Below are positions 11,705-24,300 of a DNA stretch of 64,000 nucleotides, one piece after another (within the stretch, counting starts at the first letter, position 1; every line of letters starts with the position of its first letter). Source of the DNA: Agarophyton chilense (Eukaryota > Rhodophyta > Florideophyceae > Gracilariales > Gracilariaceae); the NCBI GenBank assembly GCA_030374765.1, contig JARGXX010000036.1, forward strand, positions 62,001-126,000, given 5' to 3'. The notes beneath the pieces were generated by a model. The model was not told the origin of the DNA and ran no database searches. It saw nothing but the letters and a program-made list of their open reading frames with translations. A program made the translations under genes and the position numbers.

Positions 11705-11832
11705 AAAGGTTGTGTTTTTGAAACAGTTTTTTTACTTGATAATTTTTTCACACTGATTTTGTCAGTTTTACTGTATCCAAAACGTCGATTTTTGGAAAAT
11801 TTGCGCGAGGGATATGATTTTGAAACAGACTT
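11705..11832 (-). repeat. Right terminal repeat of the Tc-like element, with two direct sub-repeats
   Basis: Read on the minus strand, the outer motif (11826-11807) and inner motif (11724-11705) match those of the left end and have the same 102-base spacing. The element ends at 11832, next to TA at 11833-11834. Confidence 0.75.
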
Positions 11833-11834
11833 TA

Positions 11835-14800
11835 TGAAACACAGACAGAAATGGCAAATAACCATTATTAAATACTGCAACAAACCTTATTTTTTTTCTC
11901 TGGGGGTCGCTGAGGAAAATCCCTCCCTATGAATCAATTTGAAGGGGTCGTGTCAGTCCTCTCCTTGCTTACTACTAGAATTGAATTAAATCTATCGGGC
12001 CGCGTTTGTACTGTCCGCTCTTGAATTGGCGCGAGAGTCGAATCGAAGAAGGTACGCGAATGCAAGGCAGAAGTGCAGATTTGCTTCTGTCTAATGCACT
12101 CGATTCCACCCGTCCAAGCGTACCCAAACAGTATTCAAAACCAAAAGCAATCAATTCAGCACAGAATTGAATGTGTCCATGACTAACAAATAGAGCTTCT
12201 GTAATGCGTGAGAATTCATACTCCGTATGTGATTGGAAGGCACTAACTATTTTCTTTTACTTCGATCTCCTCGTCGTCTGTTGCCTAAGTTCTGTTCTGT
12301 ATTGTAATGTTGTTTGACACCGTACTTATCTGTAACCAATCGAGTGCCAATGAAACTGTCTCAAAAACGGTTCAAGCTTTGGCAGTGTGGGCGCTATCTT
12401 TAAATGTGACGCTGTATGGTGAATATTACAGTAAACTTTGGCGAAAATAAGCCTTTTCCGTTACCGAATGGCTCAGAAAGATGAAATGAGATATTAATAT
12501 TTCGAAGTAAACTTGTTCTTCTCGATCTTCTTAAACCGACGCAGCCAAAGACTTATGTCAATAGTCACTAGAGGTCAGACACCCTGGCTTCCGGTCAGAC
12601 ACATCAGATGTGTATCGATGTTTAAGCCTTTCTATTTCGGCGTTAACTAGAACCAGGCTTTCACAATCACTAAAATGCTTCATAAGGAAAAGTAATAACA
12701 AAATGATATGTTTTCACTTATACTCTAAGCTGGCCTTTTGTATGAAAAACAACGCGGGACCACTTGTAGCAGATTCCCGTTTAGTACTTGATCCCACATT
12801 TTCACCAATTCTCTACGATTGTCACAGGCTTTTCAACCTGTGGAGGCTTTCTAAACACACCCATCACCGTTGGTACACACAGACCGTCTCCAGTTCACGC
12901 CAATGGCGCTTAAACCGGTACAGTGGGCTGATAGGGGTGCTCCACTCGGCGGCCGATGCCTCACTGGACTACTGTACTGCTGCCAACGCCTCACAGATTT
13001 TTATAATATATGGGGTTGATCTTCCAGCGGTAGTCGCCTCACTGGACCCCAGGCGGAAAACGCCTCACCTTTTGATAAAGTTGAAGGGTTCTAATTCAAA
13101 GAAAAATATTGTTTTAGGGATTCAATTGTTGAATGAAGTGGACCAAAAGAGAATTCGGAGACATCAGAGCGCTTTTTATAGAGACCTAGAACCTCCAAAA
13201 CGGATCTGAAATGTATTACTACTCGATGGTTACTACTATGTGCTTCTACGTTACTCTAATCGCTTCTAGTAGCTTCTAAAGCAGCACACTAAACAATAAG
13301 AATATAACAACTATATTATTTTCCCTAATGCGCCATTATGGCTTTCGAAGCCAGTGGTGAAATGCAGTGTGCAGATCCTGCTGGCACTCCATAAACGTGT
13401 GTTCCAGTAATGCTGGGACACCGTACACATTACCGGACCCACAGGCAGCAAGGGCTTTTATGCGTTCTAAGACCGAAGCAACACGTGGCAACACGGCAAC
13501 GCGGAATCGTTGAACGTTTCTGCTTTGCCTTCCCGCCCTTCTGAGGGCGACAACATTTCCCATTCCTGTCCAAAGACTTGTGTCGTTCTAGACACGACTG
13601 CGATGGCTTGCAGTAACATCATTCAGCTTCAAATGAGTTTGTGTGATTGCTACACGGTCCACTAAAGCATTTTTTTTCATTTTCATGAGCCATGCGCATC
13701 CAATGGTGACATAATGGTTAAGCGAAGACAAAGAGTTCCACCTTCCAATAATTGGAATATTTTTGCTGCTTTCCATTTCATAAAATCATGTAAAGCGTCT
13801 ACATTCCGGGCAGTTAGTCGTAATCTTCAAATACCCCAAGTGAAAATTATTATCGCCTAGTTTGAGTCGCGCGGCATATATATTGTATTTCAATCCAAAC
13901 ACTCTTTTTTTTGCTTTTTTGAGGTTCCTCATGTAGCACCAAACTATTTCTATCACAAATTTGTCTTGTATAGGCACGAATTAAAAAAGCCCTGATTTTG
14001 CATCAACAAGAGTTATCACTTCTGTTTATAGTCCATATGCGCTTCTTCGATGATCACTCGGAAAAACTATGTTTTCAAGTGATAGCTTAAATGCTTCTCT
14101 TACACAAAGGTACCGTGCTCAGATAAGTGCAAACAGGCGGTAGCTTCGTCAAAATAAGGATTTTAAAGTCTCACTATTAAGACGTACGCAATGTAGTGGT
14201 TACAGGATGTTAACGTTTGGATTTTTTTGCCCTACTTCAATAGTTAAGGTTTTGCCGTGCCAGTGGAACTCTTATCGTGTACATTTATTAATGATATATA
14301 GTGTATAGAACTTTTAAAATTTCTGGTGTAGACCTGCACGGAGATCATGGTGATATGTGGATATAATAAATGACGCTGGGCCGGAAAATTCTTATACAAA
14401 ACATAAAGGTTAAGATATTAATTATTTTGTACGTCTGTTACCCTATAGATGACTTTATCATATCTAGCTATTGTTTTTAAATTCAGTTTTAGCGCCCTGA
14501 GCGGGATTAGCGCGATTAAAAAATGCTGGTGCCAAAACGCTGGGTATCTGTTTGCGTTTTTATATTGTAAGAGACGTTCTCAGTCAAAAATGTGCTTTTT
14601 CTGGTTTGTTTCCTGCTTTCGATGTTTTGAAACGGATTAAATGGTTCAAAGGTAAAATCAAAACATAATAAAGATGTTTTGTTAAGACTTAGATATTTTC
14701 CACGGATGTGCTGTGTAAAACAAGCACCGCTATAGAAAACATATAATTTTTTATTCATGCGGCCTGCCCATGTGCTGTACACGTAAACATACACCCGTCT

Positions 14801-15600
14801 CACATCAGATAGAATTGGAAGAAACAATATTAAGACAGATAGTTGAGAATGCATTTCCAGCCTCCTTGAATAGTTTAGATATTGACCATTGTATTATACA
14901 CGTATGTTAATATAACTCTAATACAGTACTTGATACTATGGAGTGTCTCGGCGATTGTTTCTTGAAGGCAAATAATCTCTTCAACTAGGGGTACTTGGTT
15001 CTTGAATTTTTCGCCCTTGCGGGTACTTTAACGCTTCGGGAATAGTTCGCATAGTATACGAAATTCCTGTGGTATTTTGGATGCACTTTGAATCGAATGA
15101 TCACAATGACCAAATTCACTATACGGCATTCATAATCTATTTTTCGTTCTGTACTCGGTAATAAGATTTGATGAGAATAGAGACCCCCTCCCACCCTTCC
15201 AAAAAAAATAATTAATTTCGGAAGTATATGGGAGGTCTGCCATTGCAAAATTTTTTACAGCACATATCATTTACGCACAAGTTTGTAGACTCGTAAGGCT
15301 GCCATAATTGCTATGGTCTCGAGAGTATTACTCCCCAAAGAATCACGGCACGTACTTTAGCGACCAACATAGCGTCCCAGTCGTAATTAAAGCGCACAGC
15401 CTGCTGCGGTCGCGCGTACTCACTTAGAAAAGATGTACCGGCCCTTTGGAAATGGCGTCGTAACGCATTTAGTTCTGCGTTCTCGGCTCCAAGCGTCTTG
15501 CTATAGTTTGCTGAAGGGGTTCAACGCAATTTAGACGATCACAATCGCAGCCTTGCTCCCAGTAACTGCATTTCAAACATCCACTTTTCTTTAATCTTTA
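11835..15600. other. 3.8 kb without a supportable gene
   Basis: This AT-rich region has scattered frames up to 199 codons (for example 12610-13209 plus and 13336-13776 minus). None shows motifs, a coherent start context or similarity to other parts of the window. A host gene with small exons or an ancient transposon relic cannot be excluded. Confidence 0.35.
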
Positions 15601-15604
15601 ATAG

Positions 15605-16560
15605 ATGTGCGGATCAAGAGTGTTTCTACAACTTTCGACTCACGCGCCGCGATATCGAGCACATGGTGTGGGCAGTAGCATAACCAAGATCCAAGATGCA
15701 TACAAACCGTATCCGATACATATTGAAGCCAATCCTAGCGACCTGAGTTGTACTTCGCCACATATTCTCTCATGTAAAATGGGCGGACCTGGAGCTTATC
15801 TTCTGCAAGGAAGGCCTTATTTATCCGAGATATATTGGGAGGCACTGTAGTTGATGTGGAAAGCTAGTAAAGAGGTTATTGGAAGCATATCTATTCCATT
15901 TATGCAAGAACGTGTGGCAAAGTACGCGCGTGTAATCTACGACAAAATGCATGCACTTCCGAACTGCGTTACATTCATAGACGGGACGGTGCTTGGTATT
16001 GCTTGTCCAAAAGAACATAGGCGACAGACTATTATGTACAACGGGCCTAAACACAAACATTCTGTCAAGTATCAGGCTGAAAACACCCCTAACGGGTTAA
16101 TCCTACATGTTTGTGACCAAATAGAAGGACGTCGGCACGACTGGACCGGACGTTGTACGTTAGGAGTGACTTGGACGATTCTCTTTCTTCTGTATTTTAG
16201 GTGGCCGACACAAAGTATTGTACCTATGGGGATTCAAGCTACAATGGGCGTTGGTATTTAGAATTCTTTTTTTCCAAGGAGAATCGTTAAACACAGCACA
16301 GAAAGCGTTCAACAAAGCCCCGTCGTCGAAAAGGATTACGGTAGAGTGGATAATAAAAGAGATCAAGATGCCTTTTTCTGTCGTGGATTTCAAGCGCAAG
16401 ATGAGAACACTGCAGAGCCCGATTGGATTGCTTTTTCTTTGCTTCATTTTCTCGAGCAACGGTCGCAATTACATTTATTCCAACCAGATATCGCAGTACT
16501 TTGCGTGCCTCTCTCCATCACTCGAAGAATAATTGGTCATACACACAGAACATTAAGATA
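15605..16560 (+). pseudogene. PIF/Harbinger transposase, frameshifted
   Basis: Harbinger transposases are DDE enzymes that work with a Myb-like partner. The frame at 15851-16261 contains FIDGTVLGIA (first Asp), then a GPKHKHSVKYQ block and EGRRHDW, the usual order of the family. After a shift near 16150, YGDSSYNGRWYLE (second Asp) follows in another frame. The third acidic residue is in ITVEWIIKEI (16330-16370), with DFKRKMRTLQSP after it. At least two frameshifts and a TAG near 15848 break it. The N-terminal helix-turn-helix part is not clearly visible. The partner gene lies convergently at 16785-17654. I found no clear terminal repeats, so element limits are unknown. Confidence 0.72.
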
Positions 16561-16784
16561 GCCGAGCGGATATTGCGAGTAACAAGTTCGCGAATTCCTG
16601 CTTGTGGGCTTCAACGCGGATTTGTTGTGCAGAAACGCTCCGCGAGGAGAAAATTGCGCTCCTCTGCAGCGATTCCACAAACTCTAAGCTCCAAAAGGCA
16701 CCGCAACGCCTGAAAACCATACTTCTGTTGAGACTGATAAGACCCTAGTAGAGCCTGTACTTTCTTCAACTCTAGCTCGCTGTT

Positions 16785-17654
16785 CTAATGACGATACAAG
16801 CGACGCCCTTCTCGGTCTTTACGTCGCTCTTCTTTCTCTACATCAAACTTATGACATTCGAACTCCAGCTGATCACGGTCCAAGTCAATGCGGGCCCATT
16901 CCGACTGTCTCAGCGAGTCACAAAACGCTGAAAGCTCTGCTCCGATACCACCACTTCGTCCCTTCCTGTGATTCTGGAAGATTTTAAGACTACCGCCTGA
17001 GTCACTGCCTGAACCTTCTTTGTTGCTCTTAAAATCGGTTGAGGGCTTTCTGTTGCGGGACATGGAAGCGGCGACAAGTTCAGCCCCCACAATCTCTTTC
17101 TGTTCCTCTTTTTTCGAAACCTTGCCCGTCCTATCTCTCTTCTCTCGCTTGGGATCCTCCTCAGCTGCACACATTTGCGAAAGGAGCTTGTTAAGCTTCC
17201 TTTTTTCACCCCCACCCATTTCAGAACGCAAATGTTTGCGCCCGTTTTTTTTCACAGCAGCTTCTTTTAGACATGTGTAGCGATCTTTTCAATCTTTCCA
17301 AATGAATTTTCAGGTCATGCTTGTGTTAGAATTGTAGCGCATAGCTACTGCTTCATAACGAGGACGTGATTGTCTATAAGGGGCTTTTTTATTCTTAGCA
17401 GCCGCCACCTCCTGTACAGTGACAAGTTCCTCCAGAGGCAGTTCCTTCCAGCGATGGCCGCTGTTGTTGCGGCGCTCTTCATCATGCGTAGAGGATGTCG
17501 CAACGGAGGCTGGATAAATTGGCGTAATGTCCGGCACAGCCTGAACAGCTTTTTCATCAAGAACTGTCCGTACGAGCGCGATAGACGCAGGCATCAGAGG
17601 CCGGGCCGCCGATGTAGGATGCGTAGGAGACGACAAAGCAGCGTCGCTGTCCAT
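16785..17654 (-). pseudogene. Harbinger Myb-like DNA-binding partner, two stops
   Basis: In Harbinger elements a second gene codes a Myb/trihelix-like protein that binds the ends and brings the transposase to the nucleus. This frame starts at 17654 and runs to 16785 with only two TGA stops, at 17310-17312 and 17289-17291. Around them the order is YEAVAMRYN, the two stops, then DRYTCLKE, which fits a degenerate Myb-like helix pair. The C-terminal half is basic and charged (KREKRDR, EERRKDREGRRLY) with a probable coiled coil, as in this partner family. Function is inferred from the neighbouring Harbinger transposase and the convergent layout. Confidence 0.6.
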
Positions 17655-18263
17655 AGCGGGGGAGAAGGTTATGGGTTCGGTTTGTTAGGGATGCACATTA
17701 CAGGCTACATAAAGGCTGCTGTTGCTTTTTCAAGGTGGTATCTCCTTCCCAACCAAATTAAATCTCTCATGGATGTGCATCTTCATCACAGACTCGTGAC
17801 AGAACGTGCTCATTTGAGCCCGGTTTGTCACGAGCCGAAAGGGGGAATTCTGCAAGGGTGCTGCCACTTCAAAATTTATTCCTCACACGCTACAGGTATG
17901 AGGCTCACAATCGCCGACGTATGGTCACTAACACTTCTGACAAAGATTGTAGATTAGTATTAAATTAATAGCACTGTAACACTGTACACTTGTATGGTGT
18001 GACCCCCAAATACGTAATTCGTTTGCTTTAGAATAATTGTTTGGTGGCACACCACACTTTACAAGTTACGGTAAAGAAGCTCCTTTGCCTCTGGCGCAAT
18101 AAATAGCGCTTGTCTCATATGAGGAAGGCAGAGGCCAACGATCAACCACCTTACCACCATCTTGGTGTTCGCTAGGAACCCTAAATTCGCTATCGACTAA
18201 GAAGCAGCCAAAGCATCTGTGCTACTCGTAATTGAGCTAAAGGTCTTTTTCCGAAGATACGTT

Positions 18264-18930
18264 TGTAGTATTCTACTATGTCGGGGAATCCGATAGGATG
18301 ATTTTTCGCGAAGTCGCGGTTGGAACTCATAAGTGAGTGATGTCATCAAACTTGTGATATGAAACGGCACACCGCGTAGGATGCCAGGAGGCAGGGTACA
18401 TTAGTCGAACACGTGGTATCCAGAGTGTACTGGCTTGCAACGGCGCATGTAGTGGCGATCCACGTGGCTGGTTTTACTACCCTTTGTAGCTAGACGTCCA
18501 TTAGGGACCCTACCCATACAGTGGTTCGGCTAAGGTGCTGACCACTGGGTATTATTTATATATTTATTTGGGCACTCACCCTGGCACACAGTATATTGTG
18601 TACCAGAGATGAGCGCCTACTCCAAGTAAAGGAGACAACATGGGCATCATGACTATTCTGTTCCTCGCCTAGGATTCCTTAACTGGAGATCCAGACGAGC
18701 TATAATAGATAGTCAACCCCCAACCACTTCACGAGCCGTCTCGTACCTACTTTCCCTCAGCGATTTACAGTTGCACTGTTCACCCTCGCTGGAGATTAGA
18801 TGCCTTACACCCCACTTCCAGCTCGCTGGTGTTTTAGCTCTACCACCCCTTTTACTTCGCTGCAAGCGACCCATCGGCAGTCCGAACGCTGTCGCAGGTG
18901 TCTGCTCTCTCCGTTAGAGCGGATACTACA
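18264..18930 (+). repeat. Gypsy-1 5' LTR
   Basis: It begins TGTAGTATTC and ends GGATACTACA, and matches 28324-28998 throughout. It is followed by the primer-binding site. Confidence 0.93.
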
Positions 18931-18932
18931 AG

Positions 18933-18948
18933 TGGTCTCCCGACTTAG
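18933..18948 (+). promoter_or_regulatory. Gypsy-1 primer-binding site
   Basis: TGGTCTCCCGACTTAG starts two bases after the LTR, and its TGG would pair with a tRNA CCA end. Gypsy-3 has the same block (CGGTCTCCCGACTTAG) at the same place, which supports function. I could not identify the tRNA. Confidence 0.7.
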
Positions 18949-19145
18949 AACGACTGTGGTCAGCTGCACTGAACAATTCGTTTCTGGAACGTGGAATCAA
19001 TATCGATACTTGGAAGAAGTGGAATCACTACAGTTATTGATTATCAAACCACCTCGGGCAATTGCGGAATTCATCGTGGTTGAACACGTGGTCGAGAAGT
19101 CGAAGACACGATTTGGTTCGCACCTGGACTCAGGTTTGTTCTAGG

Positions 19146-21290
19146 ATGCCGAAGACCCGAAGCCAGTCGAGTACTGGTCGCCCCGGTCCTGCGGGACCAC
19201 CCCCGAAACCGAGGCTCGCCTCATCTGTTGAAGCCGGAGAGCCGCTGTATCGTCAAGCGATGTCGTGCTCACTCTCGGTGAATGATGAACGAGTTCTCTC
19301 GGATGTACCGGCCCCTGTGGCAGCGGCAGTCGCGCCCACCACAGAAGCCGTAGTTGACCCTGAGGTCGTAGGACCTCAAGAAGAGGATGATTTGCGCAGG
19401 GAAGTGTGTCGTCTCAAGTCTGAGTCAAGCGCTTCGCGTGTGCGCATGGTTGCGTTGGAATCGCAGATCGCTGCTCTTATTGCTGATGCTGAACAATTAC
19501 GCAGTGCGCATCAAGCACTCGTTTGTCAAGACGGTGGGAAGCAGGTCTCTGCATCAATTAAAACACTACGTGAGGATTTGAACCATCTACTGGAGAGGTA
19601 CGGGAATACGCCCGATGTGCTACCCGGCTTAACCGTGGATGTAGAGGAAGTCCTCACTCGAGTTAACCCTCGTTTAGAACGCCTGGAGGCGGCAGTTCAT
19701 GCGCAGACTGCTGCTAAACCAGTCGTGCTGGAAGAGGAAGGAGCTCCTTTGGAGGAAGCTCGTTCGAAGAAGTCGAAGTCACGACGTAAGAAGCGGAAGT
19801 CCGCACGTGATTCGAGTGATGAATCGTGAAGCACGGAGGGTTTCAGTTCCAGAACTGATGATTCAGATACGTCAGATGACGACGACAGTGATGATGGTCA
19901 TCGAAGGTCCTGATCTCGGAAGAAGAACACGTCTTTGTGGTTAATGAGAAAAAAAGGCTCACCTTACAGAGGATTGAAGGTGCTCCAGTGCACGAATCCG
20001 CTTTATTGGAAGGTCCTGAATTACAGGTACTACCGTCTGAAGGTGAAGAGCAAGAAGCGCTCAGGACGCGACACCTCGAAGGTGAAGGATCACATCAAAC
20101 GATTGAAGATCGGCCTTAATGATTTAACATTTGATGGGAAAACTCCCATTCTCGTTATCGAGTTTCTCACTCGATTCGTTGCCGAAGCAGACACTCTAGA
20201 GATGAGTGAACCACAGGCATTTGTGTCTTTACCACACTTCCTGAAGGGTTTTGGTTTAGAGCAATATCGTTCCGTATGGGGATCATTGACAGCCGATGAA
20301 GGCGGCGTTATCTCATGACCAAAGGCGGTGCAGTATTTGCTGCGCAGTTACGCGACACCAAACGCGATACACCAGGCGATCCTGGACCTAAGGGATGTGA
20401 CCCAAAAGCCTGAGGAGGGCGAAGCTGAGTACAGCTCAAGGCTGACCAAAGCTTCAGTCCGCTATGGAAACGTCCACTCCACGGAGGACAAGATTACCTT
20501 GTACATCGACAGGCTGGACCCGAGCATCAAGTCGTTGGTAGCTCGATATCGAGAGAAGAATAGAAGAGTCTCTTTTTTGGAGTTATTTCAGTTTGCGAAA
20601 GCTGAAGGAGACGCGGCAAGAGCGCGTGGTAGCCCACGTCGCTCAGTGGCTTTTGGAACCTCAATGGGTAAGGAGAAGATCTCCGCCAGAGTTAATCAGC
20701 GCAGCAAACTGCTACATCTGGAATCTCCAGTTGACTCGCGAGATTCGTCGTTTGAACCCAAAGGGAGTGACTCGCATGAGGAGGCGGTCCATTTAATGGA
20801 ATATACGGACTCTTCTGTACCTACAGTGGATCTCCCACACTCGGAGTCTCAGGAAGAGGAAGCCCTAATGGCTATGGAGGGCAGTCGCCCTATGTACCGT
20901 CCCTACACGGTGCCTCCACAAGGAGGTTTTAAGAACGGGAAACCCGGATGGGTGGATACTCGCACGGCATACCGTTCACAACCTATGTTGACCAACCGTC
21001 GTGACGGTTTGATATGTTATTCATGTTATGGAAAACACCATTTGAGTGCAGAATGCACGCTTCCTGCAAAGGATCTGAGTCGTATCATGACGAATTATGA
21101 AGCACTCTCAAAAGAGGAAAGGAGCCGCGTACCGGCGGGCATGTATTGGAAAGCCAAAAGTTGGTTTTCTCAGACACCAATGCGCCGGACTGACAAGCCA
21201 GTTGCTCAGAATGCTGAAGTGTTACAACCCGGAACCCCGTTTGGAAGAGGCACCTTTGAGGCGAATAAGCCGGTGCTACCAGAAAGCTAA
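19146..21290 (+). pseudogene. Gypsy-1 Gag, three in-frame TGA stops
   Basis: Gag is the structural capsid/nucleocapsid protein of the retrotransposon particle. One frame runs from the ATG at 19146 to 21290 (about 714 codons), interrupted by TGA at 19827-19829, 19911-19913 and 20316-20318. At 19911 and 20316 the TGA sits where CGA (Arg) would fit. The N-terminal part is Pro/Ala-rich with a predicted coiled coil around 19390-19500, then a Lys/Arg-rich segment. The middle (about 20100-20600) resembles the Ty3-type capsid region. The C-terminal zinc knuckle CYSCYGKHHLSAEC (CX2CX4HX4C, near 21020) is the nucleic-acid-binding motif. Pol follows 80 bases later in another frame. Confidence 0.85.
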
Positions 21291-21369
21291 GTGAGGGAGC
21301 CCCTAGGGGGTCGGCACTAGTCGATCCCGTAGAGCTGACCAGGGAGAGCTGGCCCCCTGCTCCTGCGCT

Positions 21370-24300
21370 TTGAAGCCCAAGATTCTCTTGTGGCCTCCCA
21401 AATTTCCGCCGTATGGAATCAATCCGCCGGATGGAAAGCGAGTACAGTTTGACTGTGAGTTACATCGTCCTTGGAGACGTTATACTTGCCCGTCAAAACG
21501 GGAAAGTTACCTCATGATAGTGTCTAAGAGAAACTATAAGGTCTATGCTGACATCGGCTCTGACAGGAATCTGTTATCTCGTCGATTGACTATCCTGGAC
21601 ACTGGTGCTGGTCCGAACTTTATACGGGAATCGGAGCTCGCTCCTGCTGACTTGGAACGTATTCGATACAGTCATATACCGTACATCCGGGATGCCAACA
21701 AAAATGCCGTGATGACACTGGGAACAGTTCGACTCGTGGTGCGTTTGGGACGCTTTGTAGTCCTAGTCGACTTCATCGTCTGTAAGACGTTAGTTGCACC
21801 AGTTGTACTGGGATTTGATTATTGCAACAAGTTTGTCGAAGCCATTCGCACGCGAAGAAAACTAGTGGAACTAGATGATGGATCAATGGTACCAATTGTT
21901 TGCAAGCCAATGCGTCGTTGCCCCGAAGCACCTCCACTCCCACCATCTATGGAATAGGGGAAATCCCGAGGACATGTCTCGCCGAGGATTCGAGTAGCGA
22001 AGAGTGCTATGCTGAAGGCGCAAACCCAAACTTGGGTTCAAATAAGAACAGAACGACACAAACTCGTGGTAATTCAACCGAATAATCGGATGTACGAATC
22101 CCGTGGATTGCTAGTCGCTAACGGTATTGTTCAGGTTGATCCTGGTAGCCCCTTTTGGGTACCAGTGAGTAACTTCACCGATAACGATTATCAGATACCG
22201 AAGAATCAGGTTGTTGCAACAGCTTTGCCTCATCCCACAGTGGTGGTCCCTACTCATATTTCTACTGCAGAAGTATTGGGATTAACCCATGTCAGTGACA
22301 CAGACGAAGAACTGCAAACTTCGTCTGGAGATCAATTGCAAACGGCAAAGGATCCAGAGAGCCTGGTCGATGAGCTAGACTTAGCACATGTGTCGGAACA
22401 CTACAGAGCGAAGATCAGTTCTATGCTGAAGAAATATACATCCATGTGGAGTGGAAAACTAGGAGAGATCTCCGCTACGGAACACCACATTGATTTGATC
22501 CCAGGGTCACGACCCATCCCCCAACCACCCTACAGAGCGGGACCGCGAACTCCCCAAATCGAGCAGGAGAATGTCAGCAAAATGCTGGAAGAAAGAGTAA
22601 TCGAAGCAGCTCAATCTGCTTGGGCCGCACCAGTGGTGCTGTGATTCCGAAACCTGATGGTTCTTTACGATTCTGTATCGATTATCGAAAACTGAACGCA
22701 GTTACAGTTCGGGATACATACCCGTTGCCTCGAATGGACGAATGTATTGACAGATTAGGAGAAGCGAACGTGTTCACCACGTTGGACGCCAACTCTGGCT
22801 ATTGGCAGGTGCCTGTAGCGGAAGAAGACCAAGAAAAAACCGCATTTGCGTGTCACTCCGGTCTCTACCGTTTCAAAAGGATGCCCTTTGGCTTAACGAA
22901 TGCACCGGCTACTTTCAGCGTACTCTGGACATCTTGCTCTCAAGATACAATTGGAAGACTTGTTTAGTCTATTTGGACGATGTGATCATCTTTTCCCAGG
23001 ATGTGGAAAGCCATTTACGTCATGTCGAGGAGATCCTCAAAGCAATACAGAGCGCAGGTATCACCTTGAAGTTCAAGAAATGCGAATGGTTCGCTGGCAC
23101 CGTCCGATACTTAGGACATGTGATCAAGCGAGGACAGCTTGTCATTCAAGAAGCACAAACTGCGGCTCTCCGCGAAGTACAATCTCCGTCGACACAGGAG
23201 CAATTGCGTTCTTTCCTCGGCTTTTGCAACGTCTACCGACGATTCGTGCCGCGATACTCGCATATAGCGGCACCGCTCAACGCAAAGCTGTGTAAAGGGC
23301 AACCAGTACAGCTGTAACAATTCAGACAAGCTGAAGTGGAAGCGTTCGACACGGTTAGGACAAAGTTTATTACAGCCCCAGTCTTGGCGCTGCCCATCCC
23401 AAACCTGCCATACTCAGTGGATACCGACTCTAGCGAGTACCAAGTAGGGTGTGCCCTTTTTCAAACAAACCCTGATGGTGAACGCAAACCCATTGGTTAC
23501 TGGCCAAGATCGCTGAACGCAGCTGAGAAGTTGTATTCAGTTTCAGAAAAGGAATGCCTTGCAGTCGTTTGGGGTCTAACCATATTGCGACCGTATCTCC
23601 AAGGAGAACGTTTTACCGTCAACACGGATCATTCGTCTCTACGATGGTTACTGTCCATTACAGAGCCATCTGGTCGTCTCACACGATGGCGCGTACGCCT
23701 TTCTGAATTCGATTTCGAAGTGAAGTATAAGAAGGGTTTGGCCAATGTCCAAGCTGACGCGCTATCGCGACTCAAAACACTGGGCGAAACCCAAGGCGAA
23801 ATCGATGAAGAGATACCTTTCTTCCACATGGAGACCCATTCACCATCTTTTGAAGAAGAGGAACAAGAGACCCTTGATGATTATACGGATGCAGACCCGT
23901 TCCTTGCATTAGCAGACACTGACCATTCAGTTCTACTCGAGCGAATCTCGTGCACTGAGCTCCTCAATGAGCAACACGCCGATACGTTTTGTTCGTCGAT
24001 ACGCTCTCGTCTTAACGGAGCGGAGGAGCTCTCCTTTTCACTCGATTCAAAAGGAAGACTGTTAAGACATGTCTAAAAGCATGATCAAATCGTGATTCCA
24101 CACGTCTTGAAGAGTCGAGTACTCCATCTGGCGCACTGCAGCAGGCTGTCTGGTCATCCAGGAGGAACGAAGTTGTTCATGACTCTGAGAAGAGATTTTT
24201 ACTGGCCTACTTTGGCAATGGACTGCCATGCTACAGTGCGGTTGTGTACAACATGTGCGAAGAATCGCGTGAAGCTTTACAGGAAGCGGAAACCGATGAC

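Larger units (their letters stand above)
3740..11832 (+). mobile_element. Tc1/mariner (Tc3-like) transposon split by a Helitron
   Basis: The element occupies 3740-3876 and 10665-11832, about 1.3 kb once the Helitron between them is removed. It is flanked by TA at 3738-3739 and 11833-11834, the standard Tc1/mariner duplication. Both ends carry the inverted motif GTTTCAAAANCATATCC and, 102 bases further in, a second copy in the same orientation. This is the IR/DR arrangement known in several Tc families. A transposase frame lies between the ends. About 160 bases precede the transposase ATG and about 140 follow its stop, so the rebuilt element is symmetrical. Four stops in the transposase make it non-autonomous now. 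Confidence 0.82.

Noticed and set aside
12610-13209. 199-codon open frame as a gene
   Set aside because: There is no motif, no similarity within the window and an AT-rich, non-protein-like composition. A frame of this length can arise by chance.
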